From contig DATIPA010000173.1 in NCBI GenBank assembly GCA_035472475.1, positions 1 to 16,613 on the forward strand: 16,613 bases of DNA. Direction: 5' to 3'. Below the pieces are notes generated by a model. That model was not told the origin of the DNA and did no database searches. It saw only the letters and a program-made list of their open reading frames with translations. Origin of the DNA: JAFAXD01 sp035472475. Lineage in GTDB: Bacteria; Pseudomonadota; Alphaproteobacteria; Rhizobiales; Xanthobacteraceae. Below, piece after piece: positions 1-7,665 of the stretch (positions are counted from its first letter, which is position 1; the number at the start of each line of letters is the position of its first letter). The position numbers and the translations under genes were made by a program.

Positions 1-699
1 GGTCGGTGGCCGTCCGGTCGCATGGAACGCATCGCTCCCGGTTCTCAGCATCTCCCAAAACGGAATGTTGGGATCGCCCGCGTGGCGCGCGATGTTTTGC
101 GCCGTCATGCGGAACGGAAAGGCTTGTAGTTGAACTTTGTCCTGGCCGCCTTTGAAGGCTTCATCGACCAAACCGTAGATCTCTTCCATTCCAGCGTCCG
201 TCATGGCGTAGCAGCCAACCGATCTGCAACCGCCGTGGACCATGAGAAAGCTCCCGGTCCTCCCGAGCGAGCGATCATAGGCGTTGGGGAACCCAGTATT
301 GAAAGCCAGATACTCGGTCGACATCGGGTTCATCTGATCGGGAGTGATGTCGTAGAATCCTTCCGGCGCCTGGTAGTCCCCGGTCGCAATCTTCGGCCCA
401 AGGTTTCCAGAATATTTACAGATCGGATACGTGGTGAGCAGCGCGAACCGTCCGGTTCGATTCTGCTTCCACACTTCGAGCGTGCTGTCCTCCTTGTAAA
501 TACGGATGAGGACCGGCGCCGCGCGATCCATGTTGAGTTTGTCCATGGCGCGCAACGTCGCGGCGCGCACCGACCCGGTCCTGGCCGTCTGCTCCTGTTG
601 ATAAAGCGCGCTGGAACAGCCGCCGAGAGTTACCGCCGTGATCGCGATCATCGCGGCCGCCACAAGCGGTGCCGCATTGTGTTTAAAGCGCAATCTCAC
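1..699 (-). CDS. YafK-type murein L,D-transpeptidase lipoprotein (3' end cut by window edge)
   Basis: The frame reads from a GTG at 699 to the left edge without a stop: 233 codons seen, C-terminus missing. A GGGAGG Shine-Dalgarno sequence sits just upstream of the GTG. The N-terminus is a lipoprotein signal: basic MRLRFK, a hydrophobic Ala/Ile/Val stretch, then lipobox LGGC with the lipidated Cys at residue 28. The YkuD catalytic motif HGGCRSVGC begins at His155, with nucleophile Cys163, followed by YAMTD. The last visible residues (DPNIPFWEML, then TGSDAFHATGRPP) match the usual end of the YafK domain. Known role of the family: cysteine peptidases or transpeptidases acting on meso-diaminopimelate bonds in peptidoglycan, here presumably anchored in a membrane facing the periplasm. 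It is divergent from the methyltransferase at 909. No role in the neighbouring catabolic genes is implied. A long plus-strand frame over the same bases is a shadow. Confidence 0.88.
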   Translation of the reverse strand, partial: MRLRFKHNAAPLVAAAMIAITAVTLGGCSSALYQQEQTARTGSVRAATLRAMDKLNMDRAAPVLIRIYKEDSTLEVWKQNRTGRFALLTTYPICKYSGNLGPKIATGDYQAPEGFYDITPDQMNPMSTEYLAFNTGFPNAYDRSLGRTGSFLMVHGGCRSVGCYAMTDAGMEEIYGLVDEAFKGGQDKVQLQAFPFRMTAQNIARHAGDPNIPFWEMLRTGSDAFHATGRPPT

Positions 700-767
700 A
701 CCGCCTCCCGCCCCAAGCAGGCAATGACCCGTCCTCGCGTCCGCGATTATGAGTGCGACGGTTAAAC

Positions 768-785
768 AATCGCTTTATGGCGATT
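768..785. promoter_or_regulatory. Small inverted repeat in the 700-908 divergent intergenic region
   Basis: AATCGC (768-773) and GCGATT (780-785) form a perfect 6-bp inverted repeat around a 6-base centre, followed by TTACC. It lies in the 209-base gap between the transpeptidase lipoprotein (minus) and the methyltransferase (plus), so it could be an operator or a leader hairpin. I see no convincing -35/-10 pair beside it. The rest of this gap holds nothing else I can name. Confidence 0.25.
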
Positions 786-908
786 TTACCGGAGGCAGCG
801 CCGGAACCGAAAACGGGCATCTGTGTGGTATCGGGAAGGCGTTAATCTTGGCGGGTGGACCAGCCGGCGGCATGATGTTACGGCGATGCGCCGCTCGGGA
901 GGGACTTT

Positions 909-1685
909 ATGTCCGGTTTGGCATTCTCCAGCGACGCCGCGACCAAACTGATTGCCGCCTACCGGGCGCCTGACCTGGTGCGCCAGCGCGACGCGACATT
1001 ACAACGCTTGGGTCTCAAGCGCGGCGAACGCGTTGTCGACATCGGCTGCGGACCGGGTTTTCTCTGCGAGATGATGGCCGCCGCGGTCGGCCCGACCGGC
1101 CAGGTGACCGCGATCGACATCTCCGAAGATCTGATCCGCTTCGCGACCGGCAACAAAACGCGCGACATGATCGACTATCGCGTCGGTGACGCAGCGGCTT
1201 TGCCGGTCGAAGCCGGCCAATTCGATGTCGCCGTCAGCACGCAGGTGCTCGAATACGTTGCCGACACCGAGGCCGCGCTCCGCGAAATGGCCCGCGTGCT
1301 GCGGCCGGGCGGCCGTGCTTTCATTGTCGATACCGACTTCGAGTCATGGGTCTGGCATGCGGGCGACGCCGAACGCATGACACGGATCATGAAAGCCTGG
1401 GACGTGCACTGCGCCGATCCCCGGCTGCCGAGGACGCTGGCTCCCCGTCTCCGCGCTGCTGGATTCAAGGTCGTCAGCGTTGAGGCCTATCCGATCCTGA
1501 GTACGACCTACCGCCCGGGGGATTTCTGCCACGGCCTGAGCCGATTGATGGCAGACTTTCTCCCGAGGCGAGGGTTTGATCCGCACACCCTCGACGACTG
1601 GCTTGCCGATCTCGCGGAGACCGAACAACGCAATGCTTCGTTCTTCAGCCTCAACCGATATTTCTTCAGCGCCGAGAGAGCCTGA
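909..1685 (+). CDS. Class I SAM-dependent methyltransferase (UbiE/Methyltransf_11 type)
   Basis: This is a 258-aa protein. The ATG at 909 is fixed by GGAGGG five bases upstream. Motif I, VVDIGCGPG, is at residues 42-50 and binds SAM; the acidic end of strand 2 follows at VTAID (66-70); the post-motif region VLEYV...REMARVLRPGG (about 110-140) is typical of Methyltransf_11. The C-terminal third (about 150-258) is less conserved and probably forms the acceptor site, which I cannot assign. Substrates in this family include quinones, arsenite and small metabolites, so a specific role would be a guess. It is transcribed alone: 94 bases separate it from the next plus-strand gene, which has its own operator-like site. 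Shadow frames on both strands were ignored. Confidence 0.9.
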   Translation: MSGLAFSSDAATKLIAAYRAPDLVRQRDATLQRLGLKRGERVVDIGCGPGFLCEMMAAAVGPTGQVTAIDISEDLIRFATGNKTRDMIDYRVGDAAALPVEAGQFDVAVSTQVLEYVADTEAALREMARVLRPGGRAFIVDTDFESWVWHAGDAERMTRIMKAWDVHCADPRLPRTLAPRLRAAGFKVVSVEAYPILSTTYRPGDFCHGLSRLMADFLPRRGFDPHTLDDWLADLAETEQRNASFFSLNRYFFSAERA

Positions 1686-1736
1686 GCCTGCGCTGGCAGC
1701 CGGCCTGGCGCTGGCCGCATTGACGCGGCGTGGGGC

Positions 1737-1756
1737 TTTATGATCATGTTCGAAAA
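1737..1756 (+). promoter_or_regulatory. Operator-like site A (TTTATGA-N6-TCGAAAA) upstream of the LLM monooxygenase
   Basis: The left half TTTATGA (1737-1743), spacer TCATGT and right half TCGAAAA (1750-1756) give an imperfect inverted repeat with 5 of 7 positions paired. Bases 1742-1756, GATCATGTTCGAAAA, are identical to 9789-9803 upstream of the MetE-like gene and differ at one base from the site upstream of the ligase. It lies 23 bases before the start codon at 1780. I read it as a member of a three-site regulator motif; the regulator is not proven. Confidence 0.45.
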
Positions 1757-1779
1757 TAACAGCGCAGGGACGGAAAACG

Positions 1780-2907
1780 ATGCGACTTGGCTTTTTCACC
1801 ATGCCGATGCACCCGCCGCATCGTCGATGGGTCGAGACCCTGAAGGAAGATCGGGCGTCCTTCATCCTCGCTGACAAGCTCGGCTTCTACGATGCGTTCT
1901 GTGGTGAGCACATCGCCGACACGATCGAGAACGTCACCAACAGCTTCCAGTTCCTGGCGACCCTGATTCCGGAAACGAAGCAGATCAAGCTCGCGACCGG
2001 CACCGCGAACCTGTCGCAGACGCATCCGGTGCTGATCGCCGCGCACGCGGCGATGTTCGACCATCTCTCCGAAGGGCGCTTCGTGCTCGGCGTCAGCGCC
2101 GGCGCGCTGCCGGCCGACGCCGAGCTGCTCGGCCATCTCAACGAGGACCGCGCCCGCATTTTCCACGAGGCGGTCGACGCGCTCTTCGCGCTGTGGACCA
2201 CCGACGCCCCCTACAACTTCGATAAGCCCGATAACCGCTTCAAGATTTCCAGCGCCAAGATGGGCCGCGCCGAGTTCGGCCTCGGCGCCGTCGCCAAGCC
2301 CTACCAGAAACCCTATCCGGAAATCGTCGGCACCGTGGTGGCGCCGAGCTCGTCGAGCGCCACTTTCTTCGGCCACAAGGGCATCCACCCGCTGTCGGCA
2401 AACTTTCTGCTGCCGCAGTGGCTCAAGTCGCATTGGGGCGCCTACGCCGAAGGCGCGCGCTCGGTCGGCACGGCCGTCAACCCCGATCATTGGCGCATCG
2501 CCCGCACCATCTTTGTGGCCGATGACGACAAGATGGCGGCGCGCTATGCGGTCGAGGACGCCAACAGCCCGTATCGGTTCTACTACTTCAACCTGCTGCG
2601 CAAGTTCCGCGTGGCCAAGCGGCTCGCGGGTTTCAAGCACTCGCCCAATCAGCCAGACCAGGAAGTCACCGACGATTATGTGGTCGACCGTCTGGTCATC
2701 CACGGCACGGTCAACAAGGTGGTGGATGAAATTCTGGCGCTTCACGGGGAGACCGGTCCGTTCGGCGAACTGGTCTACGCCGGGATGGATTGGGTCGATC
2801 CCGCACTGACCAAGCGCTCCATGGAGCTGATGGCGACCGAGGTGATGCCGCGGGTCAATGCCGCGCTCGCCGGATCGGAGCGCCGCCCGCTGCAGGCCGC
2901 GCAGTAG
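1780..2907 (+). CDS. LLM-class (luciferase-like) flavin-dependent monooxygenase
   Basis: This is a 375-aa protein, within the usual 330-400 aa of the bacterial luciferase family. The ATG at 1780 follows GGGACGGA. The N-terminus MRLGFFTMPMHPP, the GEHIADT segment (about 43-49), IKLATGTANLSQTHP and then SEGRFVLGVSAG are family hallmarks of the flavin-binding TIM barrel; VGTVVAPSSSSA in the middle is also typical. Known chemistry: FMNH2 (or F420) plus O2 oxygenates an aldehyde, ketone, amine, sulfonate or terpene-like substrate. A separate flavin reductase is usually needed and is not visible in the window. The gene is followed after 17 bases by the BKACE gene, so the two form an operon. Operator-like site A is just upstream. 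The substrate is unknown; a role in ring or side-chain oxidation in the same pathway as BKACE is inference. Confidence 0.9.
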   Translation: MRLGFFTMPMHPPHRRWVETLKEDRASFILADKLGFYDAFCGEHIADTIENVTNSFQFLATLIPETKQIKLATGTANLSQTHPVLIAAHAAMFDHLSEGRFVLGVSAGALPADAELLGHLNEDRARIFHEAVDALFALWTTDAPYNFDKPDNRFKISSAKMGRAEFGLGAVAKPYQKPYPEIVGTVVAPSSSSATFFGHKGIHPLSANFLLPQWLKSHWGAYAEGARSVGTAVNPDHWRIARTIFVADDDKMAARYAVEDANSPYRFYYFNLLRKFRVAKRLAGFKHSPNQPDQEVTDDYVVDRLVIHGTVNKVVDEILALHGETGPFGELVYAGMDWVDPALTKRSMELMATEVMPRVNAALAGSERRPLQAAQ

Positions 2908-2924
2908 CACGCGGCGGATGCGCC

Positions 2925-3812
2925 ATGCCAACGACCATCCTCACCTGCGCGGTCACCGGCGGCGCGCCGATCAGCGGCAACAATCCGGCGGTCCCGGTCA
3001 CCCCGGTGCAGATTGCGCAACAATCGATCGACGCCGCCAAGGCCGGCGCCGCGGTCGTCCACATCCATGTGCGCGATCCTGCGACCGGCCGCTCCAGCAT
3101 GGAGCTGGAACTTTATCGCGAGGTGGTCGGGCGCATCCGCGACAGCGGGAGCGATGTGGTCATCAACCTCACCACCGGTCCCGGCGCGATGTTCGTGCCG
3201 GGCAAGGAGGACCCTGCGGCCGCGGGTCCAGGCACGGAATTTCGCCTGCCGCAGGTGCGCGCCCAGCACGTAGTTGCGCTGAAACCCGACATGTGCAGCC
3301 TCGATCTCTGCACCATGTGGTTTCGCACCCGCGCCTTCATCAACGCGCCTGAGCACATCGCGGAGATTGCACGATTGGTTCGACGGGCCGGCGTCCTTCC
3401 CGAGCTTGAAGTGTTTGACTCCGGTGACATCGCGCTCGCCAGGCAACTGATCGGGGAGGACGCGATCGCAGCGCCGGCGTTTTTCCAGATCGTGCTCGGG
3501 GTCAGCTACGGCGCGGCTGCCACGCCGGAGACGTTGCTCTACCTGCGCAACCAGCTGCCGCCGCAATCCAAATGGGCAGCGTTTGGCATCGGCCCGCACG
3601 CCTATCCGATGCTGGCGCAGGCGCTGCTGCTCGGCGGCCACGTGCGTATCGGGCTTGAGGACAACTACTACCTGGAGAAAGGCGTGAAAGCCCCGCACAA
3701 CGCGGCGCTGGTGGAGAAGGCCGTGGCGATCATGCGTTCGCTTGGCGCCGAGCCGGCGACGCCGGCCGAGGCGCGCGAGATTCTGGGCATGGGCGAGGTG
3801 CGGATGGCGTGA
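2925..3812 (+). CDS. BKACE family beta-keto acid cleavage enzyme (DUF849)
   Basis: This is a 295-aa protein, normal for the family (about 275-310). I start it at ATG 2925 (MPTTILTCAVTGG); an earlier in-frame ATG at 2790 would overlap the monooxygenase by 118 bases and add 45 residues unlike the family. His46 and His48 in VVHIHVRDP are the paired zinc ligands, at the same numbering as in the founding member Kce. NLTTGPGA follows (about 83-90), and RIGLED at 241-246 carries the conserved Arg and the acidic ligand pair. Known chemistry: a beta-keto acid plus acetyl-CoA gives acetoacetate plus a new CoA ester. The segment GGAPISGNNPAVP near residue 12 differs from the GAE of Kce, so the substrate is probably not 3-keto-5-aminohexanoate. 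The gene ends with TGA immediately abutting the stop of the convergent amidohydrolase. Confidence 0.9.
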   Translation: MPTTILTCAVTGGAPISGNNPAVPVTPVQIAQQSIDAAKAGAAVVHIHVRDPATGRSSMELELYREVVGRIRDSGSDVVINLTTGPGAMFVPGKEDPAAAGPGTEFRLPQVRAQHVVALKPDMCSLDLCTMWFRTRAFINAPEHIAEIARLVRRAGVLPELEVFDSGDIALARQLIGEDAIAAPAFFQIVLGVSYGAAATPETLLYLRNQLPPQSKWAAFGIGPHAYPMLAQALLLGGHVRIGLEDNYYLEKGVKAPHNAALVEKAVAIMRSLGAEPATPAEAREILGMGEVRMA

Positions 3813-4655
3813 TCACAAGCCGAGGACGCGTTCCGCGTTGCCGTGAAAGATCTTCTCCATCACAGTGTCCGAATAGCCGAGCTCGCGCCATTCCTTGAAG
3901 ATGCGCTCGTACGGCAGGCTCGGATAGTCGCTGCCGAACATCACCTTGTCCTGCAGGCGCGCCCGGATGTCGACCTTGAGCTGGGCTGGAAAATGCTTGG
4001 GCGCCCAGCCCGACATTTCCCAGAACACGTTGCCCTTGTGCAGCGCGACCGCGGTCATCTCCTCGACCCAGGGCCAGCCCGGATGTGCCGCGATGATGGT
4101 GAGATCGGGAAAATCGGCGGCAAGCTCGTCGATCGCGGACGGATGCGCGTGGCGGATCTTGGCACCCATGCCGCCCGGCATGCCGGCGCCCATGCCGGTG
4201 GTGCCGACGTCGATCATCACCGGCACCTTGAGCGCGTTGATGACCTCGAACAATGGATAGAACTGCCGGTCGGCCACCGAGAAGTGTCCCATGATCGGGT
4301 GGAAGTGGAAACCGAGCATGCCGAGCTCGGTGATCGCCGTCTTGGCCTGCGCAATCGCAATCTCGCCCTTGAACGGATCGACCGCCGCCCAGCTCTGGAT
4401 GATCCGCTCCGGATGCCGTGACTGCATGCCCTTCACGTACTCGTTGCTGCAGGGCGGCGTTCCGGTGGTGGTCTCGAGATCGAGCGCAACCAGCACCGCC
4501 TCGACCCCGGCGTCGGTGAATTCCTTGACGACCTCGTCTTCCTGCTTCCAGGTCCAAGTGCGGTTCCAATATTTGGCGAGCGCTTCCACATACGGCCCCT
4601 GGCAGCGGATCCAGGGCTCGGTGTTGGGATAGCAGTGCAGATCGATGACGCGCAT
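3813..4655 (-). CDS. TIM-barrel amidohydrolase family 2 protein (ACMSD-like)
   Basis: This is a 280-aa protein starting at ATG 4655, three bases after the TAG of the upstream ligase, so translation is probably coupled. The order of motifs is that of Amidohydro_2: IDLHCYP (res 4-10), GFHFHP (115-120), PVMIDVG (145-151), AAHPGWPW (189-196) and FGSDYP (240-245). Known relatives decarboxylate or hydrolyse aromatic or ring-cleaved acids (ACMSD, gamma-resorcylate decarboxylase, LigI lactonase). Compared with ACMSD, the second His of the usual HxH is Tyr9 and the His normally found in PVxxHxG is Asp149. His191 and Asp243 are kept. The metal site is therefore altered, or the enzyme is metal-independent as in LigI (inference). 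With the ligase it forms a two-gene operon likely serving the same catabolic pathway. Confidence 0.87.
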   Translation of the reverse strand: MRVIDLHCYPNTEPWIRCQGPYVEALAKYWNRTWTWKQEDEVVKEFTDAGVEAVLVALDLETTTGTPPCSNEYVKGMQSRHPERIIQSWAAVDPFKGEIAIAQAKTAITELGMLGFHFHPIMGHFSVADRQFYPLFEVINALKVPVMIDVGTTGMGAGMPGGMGAKIRHAHPSAIDELAADFPDLTIIAAHPGWPWVEEMTAVALHKGNVFWEMSGWAPKHFPAQLKVDIRARLQDKVMFGSDYPSLPYERIFKEWRELGYSDTVMEKIFHGNAERVLGL

Positions 4656-4658
4656 GGG

Positions 4659-6323
4659 CTAACTGTTCGCCCGGGCCGGCGCGCGCTCCCGCACGATCGT
4701 GGCCGACACGGTTTCGACCAACGCCTTTTTCGACACCTTGCCAAAGGTCGAGAGCGGAAAGTCGCTCATGATCTCCAGCCGTTCCGGCAGCTTGAACTTG
4801 GCGATTTCCTTGGTGGTCAGGAACGCGAGCAGGTCCTTCAACGACAGGTCCTCGCCCGCGCGCGGAATCACGCAGGCGCACATGCGCTCGCCCATGTCGG
4901 GATCGGGCATCGCCACGCAGGCGACGTTCTGAACGCTGGGATGCTGCAAAATCAGGTTCTCGATCTCCTCGGCGCTGATCTTCTCGCCGCCGCGGTTGAT
5001 CAGGTCCTTCTTGCGGCCCTCGACCAGATAGTTGCCGGCCTTGTTCTGCCGCATTAGATCGCCGGAGCAATAGAATCCATCCGGCGTGAACACCTTGGCG
5101 TTGTGCTCGGGCGCGCCGTAATAGCCGCGCAGCGTGTACGGACCGCGCGCGCACATCTCGCCGACCTCGCCGAACGGGACCTCGTTGCCGTCATCATCGA
5201 TCAGCCGCACCTCGTCGTCCGGGCAGATCGGACAGCCGACGGTTTCCAGACGGTCCTCTTCCGGATCTTCCGGCCGCACGAACATCAGCAAGCCTTCCGA
5301 CATGCCGAAGTTCTCCTGCACGAATACGGTCGGGATCAGCTCCTTGGTGCGGATGCGCACCTCCGGCTGCAGGCGCTGGCCGCCGCTCTGGATGTAACGG
5401 ATCGAGGAGGTGTCAAATTGCGTCACCGCCTCACTGTTGATCAAGCGGATCAGCAGCGCGGGCACCACCTTGATGTGGGTCACGCGATGCCGGGCAACCA
5501 GGCGAAACACCTCTTCGGGCCGCGTGCTCTGGCTGAGCACCACCGCGCCACCGTTGAAGAAGAAGCCCTGAATGCCCGGGCAGGCGAGCGGCAGGTTGTG
5601 GGCGATCGGCAGCATCAGCAGCAACACGGAATCGCCGGTGACCCCGCACACCTGCGCGGCGGTCTTGGAGTTGTAGGCGTAATCGTTGTGGGTGCGCGGG
5701 ATGAGCTTGGGCACGCCGGTGGTGCCGCCCGAGAGTTGGAAGATGCAGGGGTCTTCCGGGTCGGCCGCAAAACCGGGGAGCTTGCTGTTAGGGTCGCTCG
5801 CCGGCCGCTCGATCAGTTCGGTGAGCGACAGTTCGCCGGCGCCCGCAGGCCCGAGCACGATACGGAACTTGAGGCACGGGCTTGCTTCGGCGACACGCGC
5901 GACCATCGGGGCGAACGCGAAGTCACCCTGGCGCTCGGGATAGACGCACGCCACAGCCTGCGCGATGTCGACGAATTGGCTGACCTCGTTGTAGCGATGG
6001 GTGGCGAGCGCCGCGATCGGGATCGCGTCGATCTTCTGCAGGGCGAAATAGAGGATCACGAACTCCGCCACGTTGGGCAGCTGCAGCACGACGCGGTCGA
6101 GCGGCTTGAACCCGAGCGCGATCAGATTGAGCGCGAGGTTGTCGCTTTGCCGATCGACATCCGCGTAGGTAAAGCGCCGCTCGCCGTCGATCAGCGCGAT
6201 CCGGTCGGCAAAACGTGTAAACACCGCGGCGAACTCGGTCGCGAGCGACTCGTCCAGCCAATAGCCGCGTTCGCGGTAGCGCTTGGCGTATTCCGACGGA
6301 AACTTGACGACGCCGTCCAGCAT
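4659..6323 (-). CDS. Adenylate-forming aryl-acid ligase, DhbE/EntE-like
   Basis: This is a 554-aa protein starting at ATG 6323, preceded by GGGAGGT; an in-frame ATG 108 bases upstream lacks this and adds non-family residues. ANL-superfamily motifs are complete: P-loop SGGTTGVPK (198-206), QENFGMSEG (336-344), YCSGD (418-422), hinge region GRKKDLINRGGEKIS (436-450), and catalytic Lys529 in TFGKVSK. PIAHNLPL at 239-246 matches the hydroxybenzoate-binding AHN motif of DhbE and EntE, suggesting a hydroxylated benzoic acid as substrate. No NRPS, aryl carrier protein, isochorismate gene or siderophore transporter is in the window, so it more likely makes an aryl-CoA for degradation than an aryl-AMP for a siderophore (inference). 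It is the first gene of an operon with the amidohydrolase. Its upstream region has an operator-like site and a possible promoter. Confidence 0.9.
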   Translation of the reverse strand: MLDGVVKFPSEYAKRYRERGYWLDESLATEFAAVFTRFADRIALIDGERRFTYADVDRQSDNLALNLIALGFKPLDRVVLQLPNVAEFVILYFALQKIDAIPIAALATHRYNEVSQFVDIAQAVACVYPERQGDFAFAPMVARVAEASPCLKFRIVLGPAGAGELSLTELIERPASDPNSKLPGFAADPEDPCIFQLSGGTTGVPKLIPRTHNDYAYNSKTAAQVCGVTGDSVLLLMLPIAHNLPLACPGIQGFFFNGGAVVLSQSTRPEEVFRLVARHRVTHIKVVPALLIRLINSEAVTQFDTSSIRYIQSGGQRLQPEVRIRTKELIPTVFVQENFGMSEGLLMFVRPEDPEEDRLETVGCPICPDDEVRLIDDDGNEVPFGEVGEMCARGPYTLRGYYGAPEHNAKVFTPDGFYCSGDLMRQNKAGNYLVEGRKKDLINRGGEKISAEEIENLILQHPSVQNVACVAMPDPDMGERMCACVIPRAGEDLSLKDLLAFLTTKEIAKFKLPERLEIMSDFPLSTFGKVSKKALVETVSATIVRERAPARANS

Positions 6324-6414
6324 TGCACCTCCCGCGGAACGTCCCCGTCTTCTTGCAACGGCCCATCGTTTTGACGAAAGACGCGGATTGCAACGGCGCG
6401 GCTGCCGCAGGTAG

Positions 6415-6434
6415 TTTTCGAACATGCTCAATAT
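6415..6434 (-). promoter_or_regulatory. Operator-like site B (ATATTGA-N6-TCGAAAA) upstream of the ligase
   Basis: Read on the minus strand, ATATTGA, spacer GCATGT and TCGAAAA form a degenerate inverted repeat (4 of 7 pairs). The core GAGCATGTTCGAAAA (6429-6415) matches 14 of 15 bases of the cores at 1742-1756 and 9789-9803. It lies 91 bases upstream of the ligase start and between a possible -35 (TTGACT, 6442-6437) and -10 (GAAAAC, 6419-6414; 17-base spacer), where a repressor would block transcription. The -10 match is weak. Confidence 0.42.
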
Positions 6435-6448
6435 TGAGTCAAGTTGAC
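6427..6448. promoter_or_regulatory. Two adjoining palindromes upstream of the ligase operon
   Basis: CTCAATATTGAG (6427-6438) is a perfect 12-bp palindrome. GTCAAGTTGAC (6438-6448) is a perfect 5-1-5 inverted repeat that shares its first base with the end of the other. Both overlap the candidate -35 of the ligase promoter and site B. They sit in the 184-base gap between the M20 deacylase 3' end and the ligase 5' end, where only the ligase needs a promoter. They may be binding sites for a second regulator. Confidence 0.35.
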
Positions 6449-6507
6449 AGCCATCTCACCACTCGTGTCCAGCCAAATACTGAACGTCTCCGGCCGTCCC
6501 CGCGTTT

Positions 6508-7665
6508 TCACACGCACAAATGCGCGGTGAGGCGGTCGAGGAAGGCGCTGCAGGCTTCGAGCTGCGCAACGGCAACGTACTCGTCAGCCTTGTGCGCCTG
6601 ATCGATCGAGCCGGGCCCGATCACCACTGTCGGGATGCCGGCCGCGGCAAACAGTCCCGCCTCCGTGCCAAAGGCGACTTTGCTGTGCTCGTTGCGGCCG
6701 GCGAGCGTCTTCGCCAGCCCAACGACATCGAACGCAGCCGGCGTCTCGAGGCCCGGCCAGCTCGACTTGGGCTCGAAGACGATGCGCGCCGCAGAATCGA
6801 CCGCCTGCATTTCCGGCTCGAGCCGCTCGCGCGCAAAAGTCACCACCTCTTCGACCAAGCCATCCACGTCGTCCGCGGCGAGCGGGCGAAACTCGAATTC
6901 GAACGTACAGAGGTCAGGCACGATGTTGAGCGCGGCGCCACCGCGCACGACTCCGCTAACGGCAGTCGTGTGAGGCACGTCATAGAGCGGATCGCGCACC
7001 CCGGAGCGCGCCAGGCGGTCGCTGATCTCGCGGATCTTCACAATCATGCGCGCCGCATAGTCGATTGCATTGACTCCATGCGGTGCGAGCGAGGAGTGGC
7101 AGGTCTTGCCGTGCACGGCGACGCGGAACGCGCGCTGGCCCTTGTGTCCGATCACCACGCCCATTTCGGTCGGCTCGCCGACAAAACAGGCCGCCGGTTT
7201 CACCTTGGCGCGTTCGAGGCGTGCGATGATGCCGCGCACGCCGACACAGCCGACCTCTTCGTCGTAGGAGAACGAGAAATGGATTGGGCGCGTCAGCTGC
7301 GCGGCGACCATCTCCGGCACCGCCGCGAGACAGCAGGCGTCGAAGCCTTTCATGTCGGCCGCGCCGCGACCGTAGACGCGGCCGCTGCGTTCGGTCAGCC
7401 GAAATGGATCGTTCGTCCATGCCTGATCGTCGACCGGGACCACGTCGGTGTGCCCCGAGAGAATGGTACCGGGCACGTCGGGCCGGCCGATCGTCGCCCA
7501 CAGGTTAGCCTTGGTGCCGGCTGCATCGGGCACGCGCTCATGTGGCACGCCGAACCGGTCGAGGTAGGCCTCGACCCACTCGACCAGCGGGAGGTTCGAG
7601 TTGCGGCTCGTCGTGTCGAAGCCGACGAGTGCTTCGAGGACTTCGATCGTCCGTTGCGCGTGCAT
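6508..7665 (-). CDS. argE: M20 family deacylase, acetylornithine deacetylase (ArgE) type
   Basis: This is a 385-aa protein, the same size as E. coli ArgE. ATG 7665 (MHAQRTIEVLEALVGFDTTS) is preceded only by a weak GAGA. Di-zinc M20 motifs are intact: SGHTDVVPVD with His72 and Asp74 (70-79), YGRGAADMKGF with bridging Asp104 (98-108), SYDEEVGC with catalytic base Glu136 and ligand Glu137 (133-140), GEPTEMG with Glu164 (163-169), and a C-terminal His in IDQAHKADEYV. The GKTCHSSLAPHGVNA stretch (186-200) marks the dimerisation domain. Known reaction: N2-acetylornithine to ornithine plus acetate in the cytoplasm. Many paralogues in soil alphaproteobacteria deacylate other N-acyl amino acids. No other arginine gene is nearby, so a catabolic N-acyl hydrolase is equally possible. 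Transcribed alone; 184 bases separate it from the ligase. Confidence 0.87.
   Translation of the reverse strand: MHAQRTIEVLEALVGFDTTSRNSNLPLVEWVEAYLDRFGVPHERVPDAAGTKANLWATIGRPDVPGTILSGHTDVVPVDDQAWTNDPFRLTERSGRVYGRGAADMKGFDACCLAAVPEMVAAQLTRPIHFSFSYDEEVGCVGVRGIIARLERAKVKPAACFVGEPTEMGVVIGHKGQRAFRVAVHGKTCHSSLAPHGVNAIDYAARMIVKIREISDRLARSGVRDPLYDVPHTTAVSGVVRGGAALNIVPDLCTFEFEFRPLAADDVDGLVEEVVTFARERLEPEMQAVDSAARIVFEPKSSWPGLETPAAFDVVGLAKTLAGRNEHSKVAFGTEAGLFAAAGIPTVVIGPGSIDQAHKADEYVAVAQLEACSAFLDRLTAHLCV

Noticed and set aside
130..765. Plus-strand 211-codon frame
   Set aside because: It is antisense to the transpeptidase lipoprotein, which has a lipobox, catalytic motif and ribosome-binding site; the plus frame has none of these.
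749..973. Plus-strand 74-codon frame before the methyltransferase
   Set aside because: It overlaps the methyltransferase start in another frame, has no family features and no good ribosome-binding site.
1744..2931. Minus-strand 395-codon frame
   Set aside because: Antisense shadow of the LLM monooxygenase; composition rich in Arg, Gly and His, with no motif.
3730..5154. Minus-strand 474-codon frame across the amidohydrolase and ligase ends
   Set aside because: It is an alternative frame of two well-supported genes, Arg/Gly/His-rich and without family features.
5103..6374. Plus-strand 423-codon frame
   Set aside because: Antisense shadow of the complete ligase gene, a common effect of high GC.
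6324..6431. N-terminal extension of the ligase from an ATG at 6431
   Set aside because: The ATG lies within an operator-like palindrome, lacks a ribosome-binding site and would add residues unlike the family; ATG 6323 has GGGAGGT.
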